From Luteibacter mycovicinus (GTDB taxonomy: Bacteria > Pseudomonadota > Gammaproteobacteria > Xanthomonadales > Rhodanobacteraceae), in NCBI RefSeq assembly GCF_000745235.1, contig NZ_JQNL01000001.1:2170001-2234000 (forward strand): a stretch of 64,000 bases of DNA. Direction: 5' to 3'. A program made the position numbers and the translations under genes. The notes under the pieces were generated by a model. It saw only the letters and a program-made list of their open reading frames with translations, did no database searches and had not been told where the DNA came from. Positions 33,447 through 42,500 of the stretch are shown here, piece by piece (the stretch's first letter is position 1; each line of letters opens with the position of its first letter).

Positions 33447-34127
33447 ATGAAAGTCCTCATCGTTCTGACCTCGCACGACCAGCTTGGCAACACCGGCCGC
33501 AAGACCGGCTTCTGGCTCGAAGAGCTCGCCGCGCCCTATTACACCTTCAAGGACGCCGGCGCCGAGATCGTTCTCGCCTCGCCCAAGGGCGGCCAGCCGC
33601 CGCTCGATCCCAAGAGCAACGAGCCGTCGTTCCAGACCGACGTCACCCGTCGCTTTGAAGCCGATGCCGCCGCCAACGCCCAGCTCGCGGCCACCGTCCG
33701 CCTCGACAGCGTCTCGCAGGCCGACTTCGACACCGTGTTCTATCCGGGTGGTCACGGCCCGCTGTGGGATCTGGCCGAGGACACGCATTCCATCGCGCTG
33801 ATCGAATCGTTCATCGAAGCGGGTAAGCCGGTCGCGCTCGTCTGTCATGCCCCGGGCGTGCTCCGCCACGTCAAGGCGTCGAACGGCAAGCCGCTGGTCG
33901 AGGGCAAACAGGTCACGGGCTTCACCAATACGGAAGAAGAAGGCGTTGGCCTCACCGATGTGGTGCCCTTCCTCGTCGAAGACGAACTGAAGACCAGGGG
34001 TGGCATCTACTCGAAGGGTCCGGACTGGGGTTCGTACGTCGTTACCGATGGCCTGTTGATCACGGGCCAGAACCCCGCGTCGTCGTCGGAAGCCGCCGCT
34101 GTGCTGATGAAGCAGCTGTCGGCATGA
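33447..34127 (+). CDS. DJ-1/PfpI family protein, class I amidotransferase-like (Hsp31/glyoxalase III type)
   Basis: 226 residues. Nucleophile Cys133 lies in ALVCHAPG; the acidic partner Glu is near TGFWLEELAAPYY; FYPGGHGPLWDL and the terminal NPASSSEAAAVLMKQL are typical of Hsp31-like proteins that detoxify methylglyoxal or act as chaperones. AGGAG stands 7 nt before the ATG. First gene of a four-gene operon under the TetR operator; its stop overlaps the ALDH start (ATGA). Confidence 0.9.
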   Translation: MKVLIVLTSHDQLGNTGRKTGFWLEELAAPYYTFKDAGAEIVLASPKGGQPPLDPKSNEPSFQTDVTRRFEADAAANAQLAATVRLDSVSQADFDTVFYPGGHGPLWDLAEDTHSIALIESFIEAGKPVALVCHAPGVLRHVKASNGKPLVEGKQVTGFTNTEEEGVGLTDVVPFLVEDELKTRGGIYSKGPDWGSYVVTDGLLITGQNPASSSEAAAVLMKQLSA

Positions 34128-35548
34128 ACATCTTCGACGGTCCGTATTACCTGAGCATCGCCGGCAAGCTCATCGAGACGAGCGATCGCTTCGACGTCAT
34201 GAATCCGGCGACCGGGACGGTGCTGGCGCAGGCGCCGGCCGCCAGCGCCGCGCAGCTCGACGAAGCGATCGCCGCCGCGAAAGCGGCCTTCAGGACCTGG
34301 TCGACCCTTGGCTACGAGCGGCGCCAGGTCTATCTCAACGCCTATGCCGATGCGCTCGAAGCCCACCGCGACGAGCTGGCCCGACTGCTCACCCTCGAGC
34401 AGGGCAAACCGCTCAAGACGATGGCGGAGCCGGAGGTCGACCAGTCGATCTCCTGGATCCGGCAGATCGCCGCGCGGCGCATCCCCGTCGAGATCGTGGA
34501 GGAGACCGACGACCACATCGTCGAGCTTCACCACACGCCGCTGGGCGTCGTCGGTGCGATCACACCGTGGAACTTCCCCGTGCTGCTCGCCTTGTGGAAG
34601 GTCGCGCCGGCACTGATCACCGGCAACACCATGGTGATCAAGCCCTCGCCGTTTACGCCGTTGTCCACACTGCGCTTTGGGCAGATCGCGCAGTCCGTGC
34701 TGCCACCCGGGGTGCTCTCGGTGGTTTCCGGCGGCAACGAGCTTGGCCCGCAGATGACCGCGCACCCGGACATCGCCAAGATCAGCTTCACCGGGTCCAC
34801 CGAGACCGGCAAGCATGTGATTCGCTCCGCTGCCGGGACGATCAAGCGCCTCACACTCGAGATGGGTGGCAACGACGCGGCGATCGTGCTGCCCGATGCC
34901 GACTGGCGTTCGATCGTGCCCACACTGTTCTGGGGCGCTGTCGGCAATTCGGGTCAGTGGTGTGTCGGCATCAAGCGCCTGTACGTCCACCGTTCGTTCC
35001 ACGCGGACTTCGTCGACGCATTCGTGGCATACGCCAAGCGGCAGAAGCTCGGCGACGGGCTCGACCCCGAGGTTACCGTCGGCCCGGTGCAGAACAAGAT
35101 GCAGTTCGACAAGGTCGTCACGTTCCTCGACGACATCAAGGCGAACGGTCAGAAGATCGTCCTCGGCGGCGAGATCGACCCGAACCGTCCCGGCTACTTC
35201 ATCCCCGTGACCGTCGTCGACAACCCGTCGGAAGATTCGAAGATCGTGCAGGAAGAGCAGTTCGCTCCGATCGTGCCGATCATCGCCTACGACGACGTCG
35301 ACGACGTGATCGAGCGTGCCAACGACAGTCCGTTCGGTCTGGGCGGCTCCGTCTGGGGTCGCGACACCGCCGCGGCCGTCGCGGTGGCCAACCGCCTCGA
35401 GACAGGCATGGTCTGGGTCAACGAGATCCATACCCAGGGCGTGGACGTGCCCTTCGGCGGCCACAAGCAATCCGGCGTCGGCACCGAGCACGGCAGCGAA
35501 GGGCGCCAGCTCTTCACCAATCCGAAAACCATTCTGATCCGCAAGTAA
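34124..35548 (+). CDS. NAD(P)-dependent aldehyde dehydrogenase
   Basis: 474 residues with full ALDH architecture: PWNFPVLLALWKVAPALITGN, FTGSTETGKH, catalytic Glu246 in LEMGGND and Cys280 in NSGQWCVGIKR, then EEQFAPIVPI and C-terminal FGGHKQSGVGTEHG. It oxidises aldehydes to acids, a natural partner for a glyoxalase-like DJ-1 protein. ATGA overlap with the gene upstream indicates translational coupling. Confidence 0.93.
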   Translation: MNIFDGPYYLSIAGKLIETSDRFDVMNPATGTVLAQAPAASAAQLDEAIAAAKAAFRTWSTLGYERRQVYLNAYADALEAHRDELARLLTLEQGKPLKTMAEPEVDQSISWIRQIAARRIPVEIVEETDDHIVELHHTPLGVVGAITPWNFPVLLALWKVAPALITGNTMVIKPSPFTPLSTLRFGQIAQSVLPPGVLSVVSGGNELGPQMTAHPDIAKISFTGSTETGKHVIRSAAGTIKRLTLEMGGNDAAIVLPDADWRSIVPTLFWGAVGNSGQWCVGIKRLYVHRSFHADFVDAFVAYAKRQKLGDGLDPEVTVGPVQNKMQFDKVVTFLDDIKANGQKIVLGGEIDPNRPGYFIPVTVVDNPSEDSKIVQEEQFAPIVPIIAYDDVDDVIERANDSPFGLGGSVWGRDTAAAVAVANRLETGMVWVNEIHTQGVDVPFGGHKQSGVGTEHGSEGRQLFTNPKTILIRK

Positions 35549-35566
35549 GCGCCCAAGGAGAACCTC

Positions 35567-36334
35567 ATGAAAACAGCATTCCGTCGCACCCGTTTCGCCG
35601 CCGCCCTGGCGATCTCCCTCTCCGTCTTCGGCGCCGCCGCCGTCACCGCCGCACCCGTGAAGAACATCGTCCTCGTCCATGGATTTTTCGCGGATGGCTC
35701 CGGCTGGAAAGCGGTGTCCGACATCCTGATCCGCGATGGCTACAAGGTTTCCATCGTGCAGGAGCCGGAAACCTCGCTCGCCGATGACGTCAAGGCGACG
35801 CTGGGCGTCGTCCACATGCAGGACGGTCCCAGCATCCTCGTCGGCCACAGCTACGGCGGTGCCGTGGTGACCGAAGCGGGCAACGATCCGCAGGTCGTCG
35901 GCCTGGTCTACATCGCCGCTTATCAGCCCGAGGCCGGCGAGAGCCTGGCCACGCTGACCGAGAAGAATCCCGGCGCGACCAAGGCGATCAAGAAGACGGC
36001 GGACAACTTCCTCTACATCGACCCCGCGCAGTTCCATGCCGACTTCGCCGCCGACGTGCCGGAGAAGGAAACCCGCTTCATGGCGGCCTCGCAGGTCATG
36101 CCTTCCGTCCAGGCGTTTACCGCCCCCGTGTCGACCGCGGCGTGGAAGACCAAGCCGAGCTGGGCGCTCGTCGCCACGCTCGACCGGACGGTCAACCCGG
36201 ATCTCGAACGCTTCATGGCGAAGCGCGCAGGCAGCACCACGGTCGAGGTCGCCTCCAGTCACGTCGCCTTTCTCTCGCATCCTGCCGACGTGGCGAAGCT
36301 GATCGAGCAGGCCGCCAGCAAGTCGGTCAAGTAA
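35567..36334 (+). CDS. Exported alpha/beta hydrolase (EstC/salicylate-esterase-like)
   Basis: 255 residues with a signal peptide ending VTAA. The fold shows VLVHGFFADGSGW, nucleophile Ser95 in GHSYGGAVV and catalytic His in SSHVAFLSHP. The family includes methyl-salicylate and similar esterases and many putative hydrolases without known substrate. AAGGAG lies just before the ATG; third gene of the TetR-controlled operon, 18 bp after ALDH. Confidence 0.88.
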   Translation: MKTAFRRTRFAAALAISLSVFGAAAVTAAPVKNIVLVHGFFADGSGWKAVSDILIRDGYKVSIVQEPETSLADDVKATLGVVHMQDGPSILVGHSYGGAVVTEAGNDPQVVGLVYIAAYQPEAGESLATLTEKNPGATKAIKKTADNFLYIDPAQFHADFAADVPEKETRFMAASQVMPSVQAFTAPVSTAAWKTKPSWALVATLDRTVNPDLERFMAKRAGSTTVEVASSHVAFLSHPADVAKLIEQAASKSVK

Positions 36335-36360
36335 GCACTCACGACATAGAGGGCAATACC

Positions 36361-37101
36361 ATGAGCAAGCAAATCGAAGGAAAGGTCGTCCTGATCACGG
36401 GCGCGAGCACGGGCATCGGTGCGGAAGTCGCGAAGCATCTCGCGGCCCGCGGTGCAAAAGTCGCGCTCGCGGCGCGGCGTAAGTCGATGCTCGATGCCGT
36501 CGTGGCCGGGATCGTCGCGGCCGGTGGGCAAGCCGCGGCCTATACCCTGGACGTCACCGACAAGGCGCAGTTCGCCCAGGTCGTCGGCGCCGCGGTCGCC
36601 GACTTCGGCACGCTGGACGTCCTCATCAACAATGCCGGCCTGATGCCGATCCGTCCCATGTCAGAGGTCAATACCAACGAGTGGGACGCGATGATCGACG
36701 TCAATCTGAAGGGCACGCTGTACGGCATCGCCTCCGTGCTCCCGCGCTTCATCGAGCAGAAGCGCGGCCACATCATCAACCTGAGCTCCGTCGCCGGCGT
36801 GAAGGTCTTCGCACCGGGTGGCACGGTCTACTCGGGTACCAAGTTCGCGGTCAGCGCGATCTCGGAAGGCCTTCGCCAGGAAGTGGGTGGCGATATCCGG
36901 GTGACCTGCATCGAGCCGGGCGCGGTCGAGAGCGATCTCAAGCTCAGCACATCGGGCACCGCGAAAGACACCGTGCTGGATTTCTACAAGCAGGCGATTC
37001 CGGCGGCGTCGGTCGCACGGGCCATCGCGTTCGCGATCGAGCAGCCCGCCGACGTCGACATCAATAACATCGTGATCCGGCCGACGCAGCAGGTGTTCTG
37101 A
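36361..37101 (+). CDS. Short-chain dehydrogenase/reductase
   Basis: 246 residues: TGASTGIG, RR at the NADPH-selecting position (ALAARRKS), NNAGLMPI, active-site Ser in NLSSVAG and YSGTK, and PGAVESDLK. It belongs to the common YdfG-like SDR group acting on hydroxy acids or carbonyls. Fourth gene of the operon, 26 bp after the hydrolase. Longer upstream readings are antisense-free but overlap the hydrolase. Confidence 0.9.
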   Translation: MSKQIEGKVVLITGASTGIGAEVAKHLAARGAKVALAARRKSMLDAVVAGIVAAGGQAAAYTLDVTDKAQFAQVVGAAVADFGTLDVLINNAGLMPIRPMSEVNTNEWDAMIDVNLKGTLYGIASVLPRFIEQKRGHIINLSSVAGVKVFAPGGTVYSGTKFAVSAISEGLRQEVGGDIRVTCIEPGAVESDLKLSTSGTAKDTVLDFYKQAIPAASVARAIAFAIEQPADVDINNIVIRPTQQVF

Positions 37102-37217
37102 CCGGAGTGCATCCGGCGCGGCATGACGTATGGGCCGGTCGTGACCAATGGGCCATGGCGCCCGGCGATGGCCGGCCTACCTTCCATGGATATATCCGAG
37201 CCGAAGGAGGGATGCCG

Positions 37218-37856
37218 ATGCGAGCCACTTATCTGGGATTGCTGTTGCTCGCCGGGGCATCGACCGTCACCGCCCACGATGCGCTGCTGGAACAGGCACT
37301 CGCCCGCAAGGCGGTGCCCACGGCCGATCTGCACGGCGTCATCCGTACGACCACGACGGTCAAGGGCGGCGACAAGCCCGAGCTGGATTCCGAATCCGTG
37401 GATCCGCGCAAGGAGCCGAAAAAGATCATGGCTTCCTACGACGAACTGCGGGACGTCATCGGTACCGATGCGCACGTGACGAAACAGGAAGCCGGACGGA
37501 CGACGTACGCGTTTACGACGACGCGTCTGCCACGCGGCTATGTCCAGGCCGGGCATATCAACGTGAGCAGCGACGGCAAGGGCGACGACGAACGGTTCGA
37601 TGGCGCGGTCACCGTGACGAAGAATGCCGGGGGGCATCCTTACATCGACCATCTGGATCTTCGCTTACACGGGACGGCGGGTAACTTCATCGCCAAGGTG
37701 AAGAAGATCGACGTCAGTTATGCGTTCGCACCGGCGGACGGCACGGACGCGATGCTGACGACGAGCTGCATGGTCGATGCGACGGTGCGGGCGTTGTTCT
37801 TCGTGCATCGTGAGGCGCATGCTGAGTCGGAGTGGGTGGCTTTGGCTGAGCACTGA
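37218..37856 (+). CDS. Secreted hypothetical protein
   Basis: 212 residues; signal peptide ending STVTA/HD. AAGGAGG at 37204-37210 is 7 nt before ATG 37218 but only 1 nt before ATG 37212, so the second ATG is the start. The mature protein has mixed beta-type sequence (TTYAFTTTRLPRGYVQ, VSYAFAPADGTDAM) and no motif I know. It may be expressed with the preceding SDR (116-bp gap) or alone. Confidence 0.75.
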   Translation: MRATYLGLLLLAGASTVTAHDALLEQALARKAVPTADLHGVIRTTTTVKGGDKPELDSESVDPRKEPKKIMASYDELRDVIGTDAHVTKQEAGRTTYAFTTTRLPRGYVQAGHINVSSDGKGDDERFDGAVTVTKNAGGHPYIDHLDLRLHGTAGNFIAKVKKIDVSYAFAPADGTDAMLTTSCMVDATVRALFFVHREAHAESEWVALAEH

Positions 37857-37868
37857 GGTGGGTTGCTT

Positions 37869-37921
37869 TCGCCAGCAGGGCTGGCTCCTACAGAAGCATC
37901 GCCAATAGGATTGGCTCCCAC
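37869..37921. repeat. REP-like doublet
   Basis: Two 23-bp units 30 bp apart: TCGCCAGCAGGGCTGGCTCC and TCGCCAATAGGATTGGCTCC. Each is a 6-bp hairpin with an AGG loop, and the two stem pairs that differ have changed together (GC/GC to AT/AT), so the structure is conserved. It lies between convergent genes. Similar GCC-stem REPs are widespread in Pseudomonas and Xanthomonadales. Confidence 0.75.
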
Positions 37922-37929
37922 CACAGTGG

Positions 37930-39288
37930 CTACTGCAGCAGCCGGTTGATTTCTTCGATGTCTTTCAGCTCGGCAGCGCCGACACTGCGCTTGAGCAGCA
38001 GTTTGTTGAGGATGAACTGGTGGCGTAGCGCGGTGTACTGCGTACGGATGTTCGCCAGCTGCGCGATCGCGACAACGACGTTGGTCAGGCTCTGGGTACC
38101 GATGTCGTAACCCGCGCGCATGGAAGCCAGCGCGTCGTTAGCCGACTTCACCGCATCGCGCGCATCGCTGACCTGTCCGATGCCCGCGGTGATCAGGTTG
38201 AAATAGTTGGTGGCATCACGCGCGGTCTGTCGGCGCAGCGACTCCAGGTCGTCCTGGTCCGCATCGCGCTGGTGTATCGCCTGGCGCACCTGCGACTGGG
38301 TGAGGCCGCCGCTGAACAGCGGCACGGCCAGCACCAGGCCGACCGTCGTACTACCCGGGCCATAACTCGCGCCTCCACGAACCGTGTTCGACCACGCGCC
38401 AGCCTTGTCGTAGCCCACCGAGAAATTGAGCGTCGGCAGATGACCGCTGCGCGCTGCCGAGATCGAGTGCTCATCGGCCGTCACCAGACGGCTCGCCGCG
38501 AGCACGTCCGGGTTCTGACGCATGGCTTCTTCGACCCACGCCTCGGCATTGTTCGGCGTGGGCGTTTCCATCGGGAGGTCTTCACGCAGGCTCTTCAGCG
38601 TGCCAGGGGCCTTGCCGGTCAGCTGTTGCAGCGCGCGACGCGCATCCTTCAACGCGGACTCCGCATCCACACGCGACGACTTGATGTAGAGGTAATAAGC
38701 CTTCGACTGGCTGAGGTCCGCCTGCGGCGCCAGCCCGTTCGCGAACTTGATGACGGCCTGGTCGTATTGCTGCTTGTAAGCGTCCTCGTACGACTGGAAT
38801 ACCTCGACCTGGTCCTGGTCGATCAGCACGTTGAAATACGCGGTGGTCGCGCGGACGTAGAGGTCCTGCAGCTCCCCTTCATACGTGGCGTCCTGCGATT
38901 CGGCGGTGAGCTTCGCCTGGCGTTCGCGCGAGAATTTCGCCAGGTCGACCACCGTCTGGTCGAGCTGAAACGTCAGGTCACGCTGCCGGCTGTGGCCGCC
39001 CGTCGTTTCGGACGAGGTGCCGCCGTTGCCGGATTCCACACCGGCGTAACCGGGATGAAACTGCTGCAGCTCCAGTCCGGCGGACAGCTGGGGAAGCAAG
39101 GCCGACCGCGCCTGCGGCACACCCTCGGCCACCACCAGACGACGCGCATCGGCGCCCGCCAGGACAGGATCGTTGGCTACCGCTTCGCGATAGATGTCCA
39201 GCAGGTCTTCCGCGCCGGCGACCGCCGGCAGCGCGCCAGCCATGGACAGCAACGCCGCCAGACAGCCCGATAGATACCTTGTTTGCAT
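37930..39288 (-). CDS. tolC: TolC-family outer membrane efflux/secretion channel
   Basis: 452 residues; signal peptide ending AVAGA. Two structural repeats of the TolC fold: DIYREAVANDPVLAGADARR...ATTAYFNVLIDQDQV in the first half and VTADEHSISAARSGHLPTLNFSVGY...SLTNVVVAIAQLANIRTQY in the second. It forms a trimeric outer-membrane tunnel for tripartite efflux or type I secretion. GAGGCGG stands before the ATG. No inner-membrane partner is adjacent; the bacteriocin-type exporter at the window end may use it, but that is speculation. Confidence 0.9.
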   Translation of the reverse strand: MQTRYLSGCLAALLSMAGALPAVAGAEDLLDIYREAVANDPVLAGADARRLVVAEGVPQARSALLPQLSAGLELQQFHPGYAGVESGNGGTSSETTGGHSRQRDLTFQLDQTVVDLAKFSRERQAKLTAESQDATYEGELQDLYVRATTAYFNVLIDQDQVEVFQSYEDAYKQQYDQAVIKFANGLAPQADLSQSKAYYLYIKSSRVDAESALKDARRALQQLTGKAPGTLKSLREDLPMETPTPNNAEAWVEEAMRQNPDVLAASRLVTADEHSISAARSGHLPTLNFSVGYDKAGAWSNTVRGGASYGPGSTTVGLVLAVPLFSGGLTQSQVRQAIHQRDADQDDLESLRRQTARDATNYFNLITAGIGQVSDARDAVKSANDALASMRAGYDIGTQSLTNVVVAIAQLANIRTQYTALRHQFILNKLLLKRSVGAAELKDIEEINRLLQ

Positions 39289-39508
39289 GTCCGCCTCTAA
39301 GCACGCCGATTATCCGAGGCACGTTGCAAGCGATATGCCAGCACGTGCGGACGGACATGCGTGCCATCGCGGTAACGCTCAGGCGTTGTTTTTCAAGGGC
39401 AAAGGGCGGGTCGCAACATCCTTCGGGCGAAGGGATACCCGGTCTGGGCCGGCAAGGACCGTGTCCGCGGACGTTCCCGCGCGGACACCGGCGGTCACAC
39501 CGCGAACG

Positions 39509-39537
39509 ACCTGACGAGCCGTGGCGGCTCGTCAGGT
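39509..39537 (-). terminator. Hairpin after the autotransporter gene
   Basis: Perfect 12-bp stem ACCTGACGAGCC / GGCTCGTCAGGT with a 5-nt loop, starting 9 nt after the autotransporter stop codon. No U-run. Confidence 0.65.
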
Positions 39538-39545
39538 CGGCTCGG

Positions 39546-42500
39546 TCAGAAGCTCCAGCGGAAGCCCAGGTTCACCGCGTCGCTGCGCTGATGCGTGGCG
39601 ACGTCCGCGTTGTAGTACACGAACGTGCTGGCCTTCGGCGTGATGTCGAAGCTCACGCCCACGCCGGCCTGCCAGTGGTTGCGTACCGGCTGCGAGCCCT
39701 GCACCGAGAAGGTCTCGGCCGGTGCGCCCGCGAAGGCGTTGTTCACGGTGGTCGTATCGTCCCGGGTGTTGTGCAGGTAGCGGACCATCACGATCGGGTG
39801 CAGCTTCGTGCCTTCCACGCCCAGGTCGACATCGCCGACGAGGCGGGCACCGACGCCGTATTGCAGGCTGCTGGCGCTGGTCCTGCCGACGCGGAGGTCG
39901 GCGTCACCGGCATTCTTTTCGGTGAAGGCGTCGTACTTGACCTTTGCGTAGTACGCACCGACGAACGGCTCCAGATGCATGGACTGGCCAAGCTGGAAGC
40001 GGTAGCCGCCCTCCAGCGAGGCATTGGCGGTCTTGCCGTCATAGCTACCGGTCGCCTGCGGCGTGAAGCTGCCCACCGCGATACGACGCGAGCTGTCCGC
40101 ATTCTGCCAGCCGTACGACGCCAGGCCTTCCGCCCACCACTGCTTGTCGTTGAAGTAGAGCGCATGCAGGCCGATCGCCGCCTGATCGACATCGGTGTAA
40201 TCGCCGCGACGATCCGCCTCGGTACGCGAGTTGGCGAAGTTGGCATGCACACCCAGGCGCAGGTCCGGCGTGACCGGCGCGTCCGTGCCGATGATGACGC
40301 CATGGATGCGGTAGTCGGTCTTTGCGACGTCGACGCTGTGGTCGAAGCTGCTGCTCGAGGTGTACGGTTCCGCCCAGACCGCCGGACCCGGCTCGCCGGT
40401 GTCACGCTGGAGCTTGAGACGATAGAACAGCGTGTCCTGATACTGGCTCTGCCCGGAAAGCTCGGCATTGGCTGCCGACGCGTACGTTTCACCGGTCAGC
40501 GAATCGAAGGCGCGGTAGACCTGCTCCGAGGTCAGACCACGCGCATTGCCCAGCAGGGTCGGCAGCGGGTCGCCCCCCGAGACAGCGATGCGCTGCAGTA
40601 CCGAGGCCATGTCGCCCTGATTGGCGTTGAGGCCGGGGAACTGGCCGAAGCCGATACCGCCCGCGCCGAGACCGCTGCCCGCCTGGCTGTACGTCAGGAC
40701 GAGGTCATTGCCTTCGGTCGCCAGATTCGTGTCGAGGAACGGGAAGGGACTGGTCGGCACGTTGCTGTACGCGCCGTTGATGCCGTTGGTCGTCCGCAGG
40801 ATCGTGAAGCGGCTCACCGGCCTGAAGGTGGTGCTCGTCGGCGTGACCGCCAACGTGCCGCCGACGGTGGCCGCGCCATTGACGTTGATGGTGTCGCTCG
40901 TATTGCCGGTGCCCGTGCGGATCTGCGTGGTCGAGCCGCTGCCAAGCGTCAGGTCGCCCGTCGTCAGCACCGTACCCGGCGTACCGGTGCCTCCCGCCGC
41001 GCCGGTCGCACCCGGAATGCCGCTCGGTGCGATTGTGCCATCGACCACCACGGGGCCCGTCACCGTACCGCCGCCGACGATGCCGCCGCCGGGAGTCACG
41101 GTCGCCGGTCCGCCCAGCGAGCCATTGACCACGATGTTGCCGCCGACCGTGGTGCCACCCGGGAAGGTCGCGGTCGTACCGCTAGCGATCGTGAGCGTGC
41201 CGGCACCGATGTTGAGGTTGTCGATGTGGGTGATCGAGCCGCCCGGCAAGCTGGCCTCGCCGCTACCCGTGATGTTGACCGTGCTACCCGGCCCCGTCCC
41301 GTTGACCGTACCCGTGACACCCGGCAGCTGGCCGTAGGAGATATCGATCGTGCTGTTGCCACCCAGGTTGACGGTGCCGGCGATCGGGCCGGTCACCGTG
41401 ACGACGTTGCCGGTACCGTCGAGACTGGCCGTGCCGTCCGAGCCGACGGCGACGCCACCCGTGTACGGATTGCTGGCATTGAGGATGCCGCCATTGACCG
41501 TCAGACCACCGGTGAAGCCAGCGAGCGATCCGCCAAGATTGAGGGTGCCGGTGCCCTCCTTGTCGAGGCCGCCGGTGCCGCTGAGCGTGCCGTTCAAGGT
41601 GAGGTCGGCGGGACCCTGCACGGTCACGCCGTTGCCACCGACCGTGACGTCGTTGCCGAGCGTTACCGCGGTACTCGCTTCGAGGGCGGCGCCGTCGATG
41701 TTGAGACCGCCCGTCCCCAGCGCGGTGTCGCTGCCGACGACGAGCGTGCCGCCGTCGACCGTGGTGCCGCCGGTGTAGCTGTTGTTGCCGTTCACGGCCA
41801 GACGAATCACGCCGTGCTTGATCAGGCTACCGGCGCCGGAGATCGCACCATTGAGCGTCAGGTTGTTGCTGCCCGGCAGGGTCAGTGCGGCGTTGAGTGC
41901 GACGTCGTTCCCCAGCGTGGTGGCTGCCGTCGCATCCAGCGTGGTCGCGCCATTGACGGTCAGCGCACCCGTGCCCAGCGCCGCGTCGTTGCCGACGCTC
42001 AGGCCACCGGCGTTTAGGGTCACGCCGCCACTGAAGGTGTTGGCGGCGCCGAGGGTGAGCGTGCCCGCGCCGTCCTTCACCAGCCCGCCCGTACCGGTGA
42101 CCGTGCCATTGACGAGCGAGTCCGCAGCACCGGCGAGCGTAAGCAGGTTGCCGCCGAGACCGACCGTGCTGCCCGCCACCGCGTCGAGGGAAGCGATCGT
42201 CTGGTCGCCGCCCGCCGAGATGTCGAACGTGCCAGTACCGGCCAGAGTCACCGCGCCGGCGGGAGCCAGGCTGCCACCGGCGCCGATCGCCAGCGTGCCT
42301 CCGTTGATCGTCGTGCCTCCGGTGTAGCTGCCGACGCCCGTAAGCGTCAGCGTCGCGGCGCCGTTCTTGGTCAGGCTCCCCGCACCCGAGATCGCGCCGC
42401 CAAGGGTCAGGTCGTTGCTGCCGGGCACGGTCAGGCCGGCGTTGAGTGCGATGTCGTTCGCCAGCGTGACCGGCGCGCTGGCATCCAGTGTTCCCGCACC

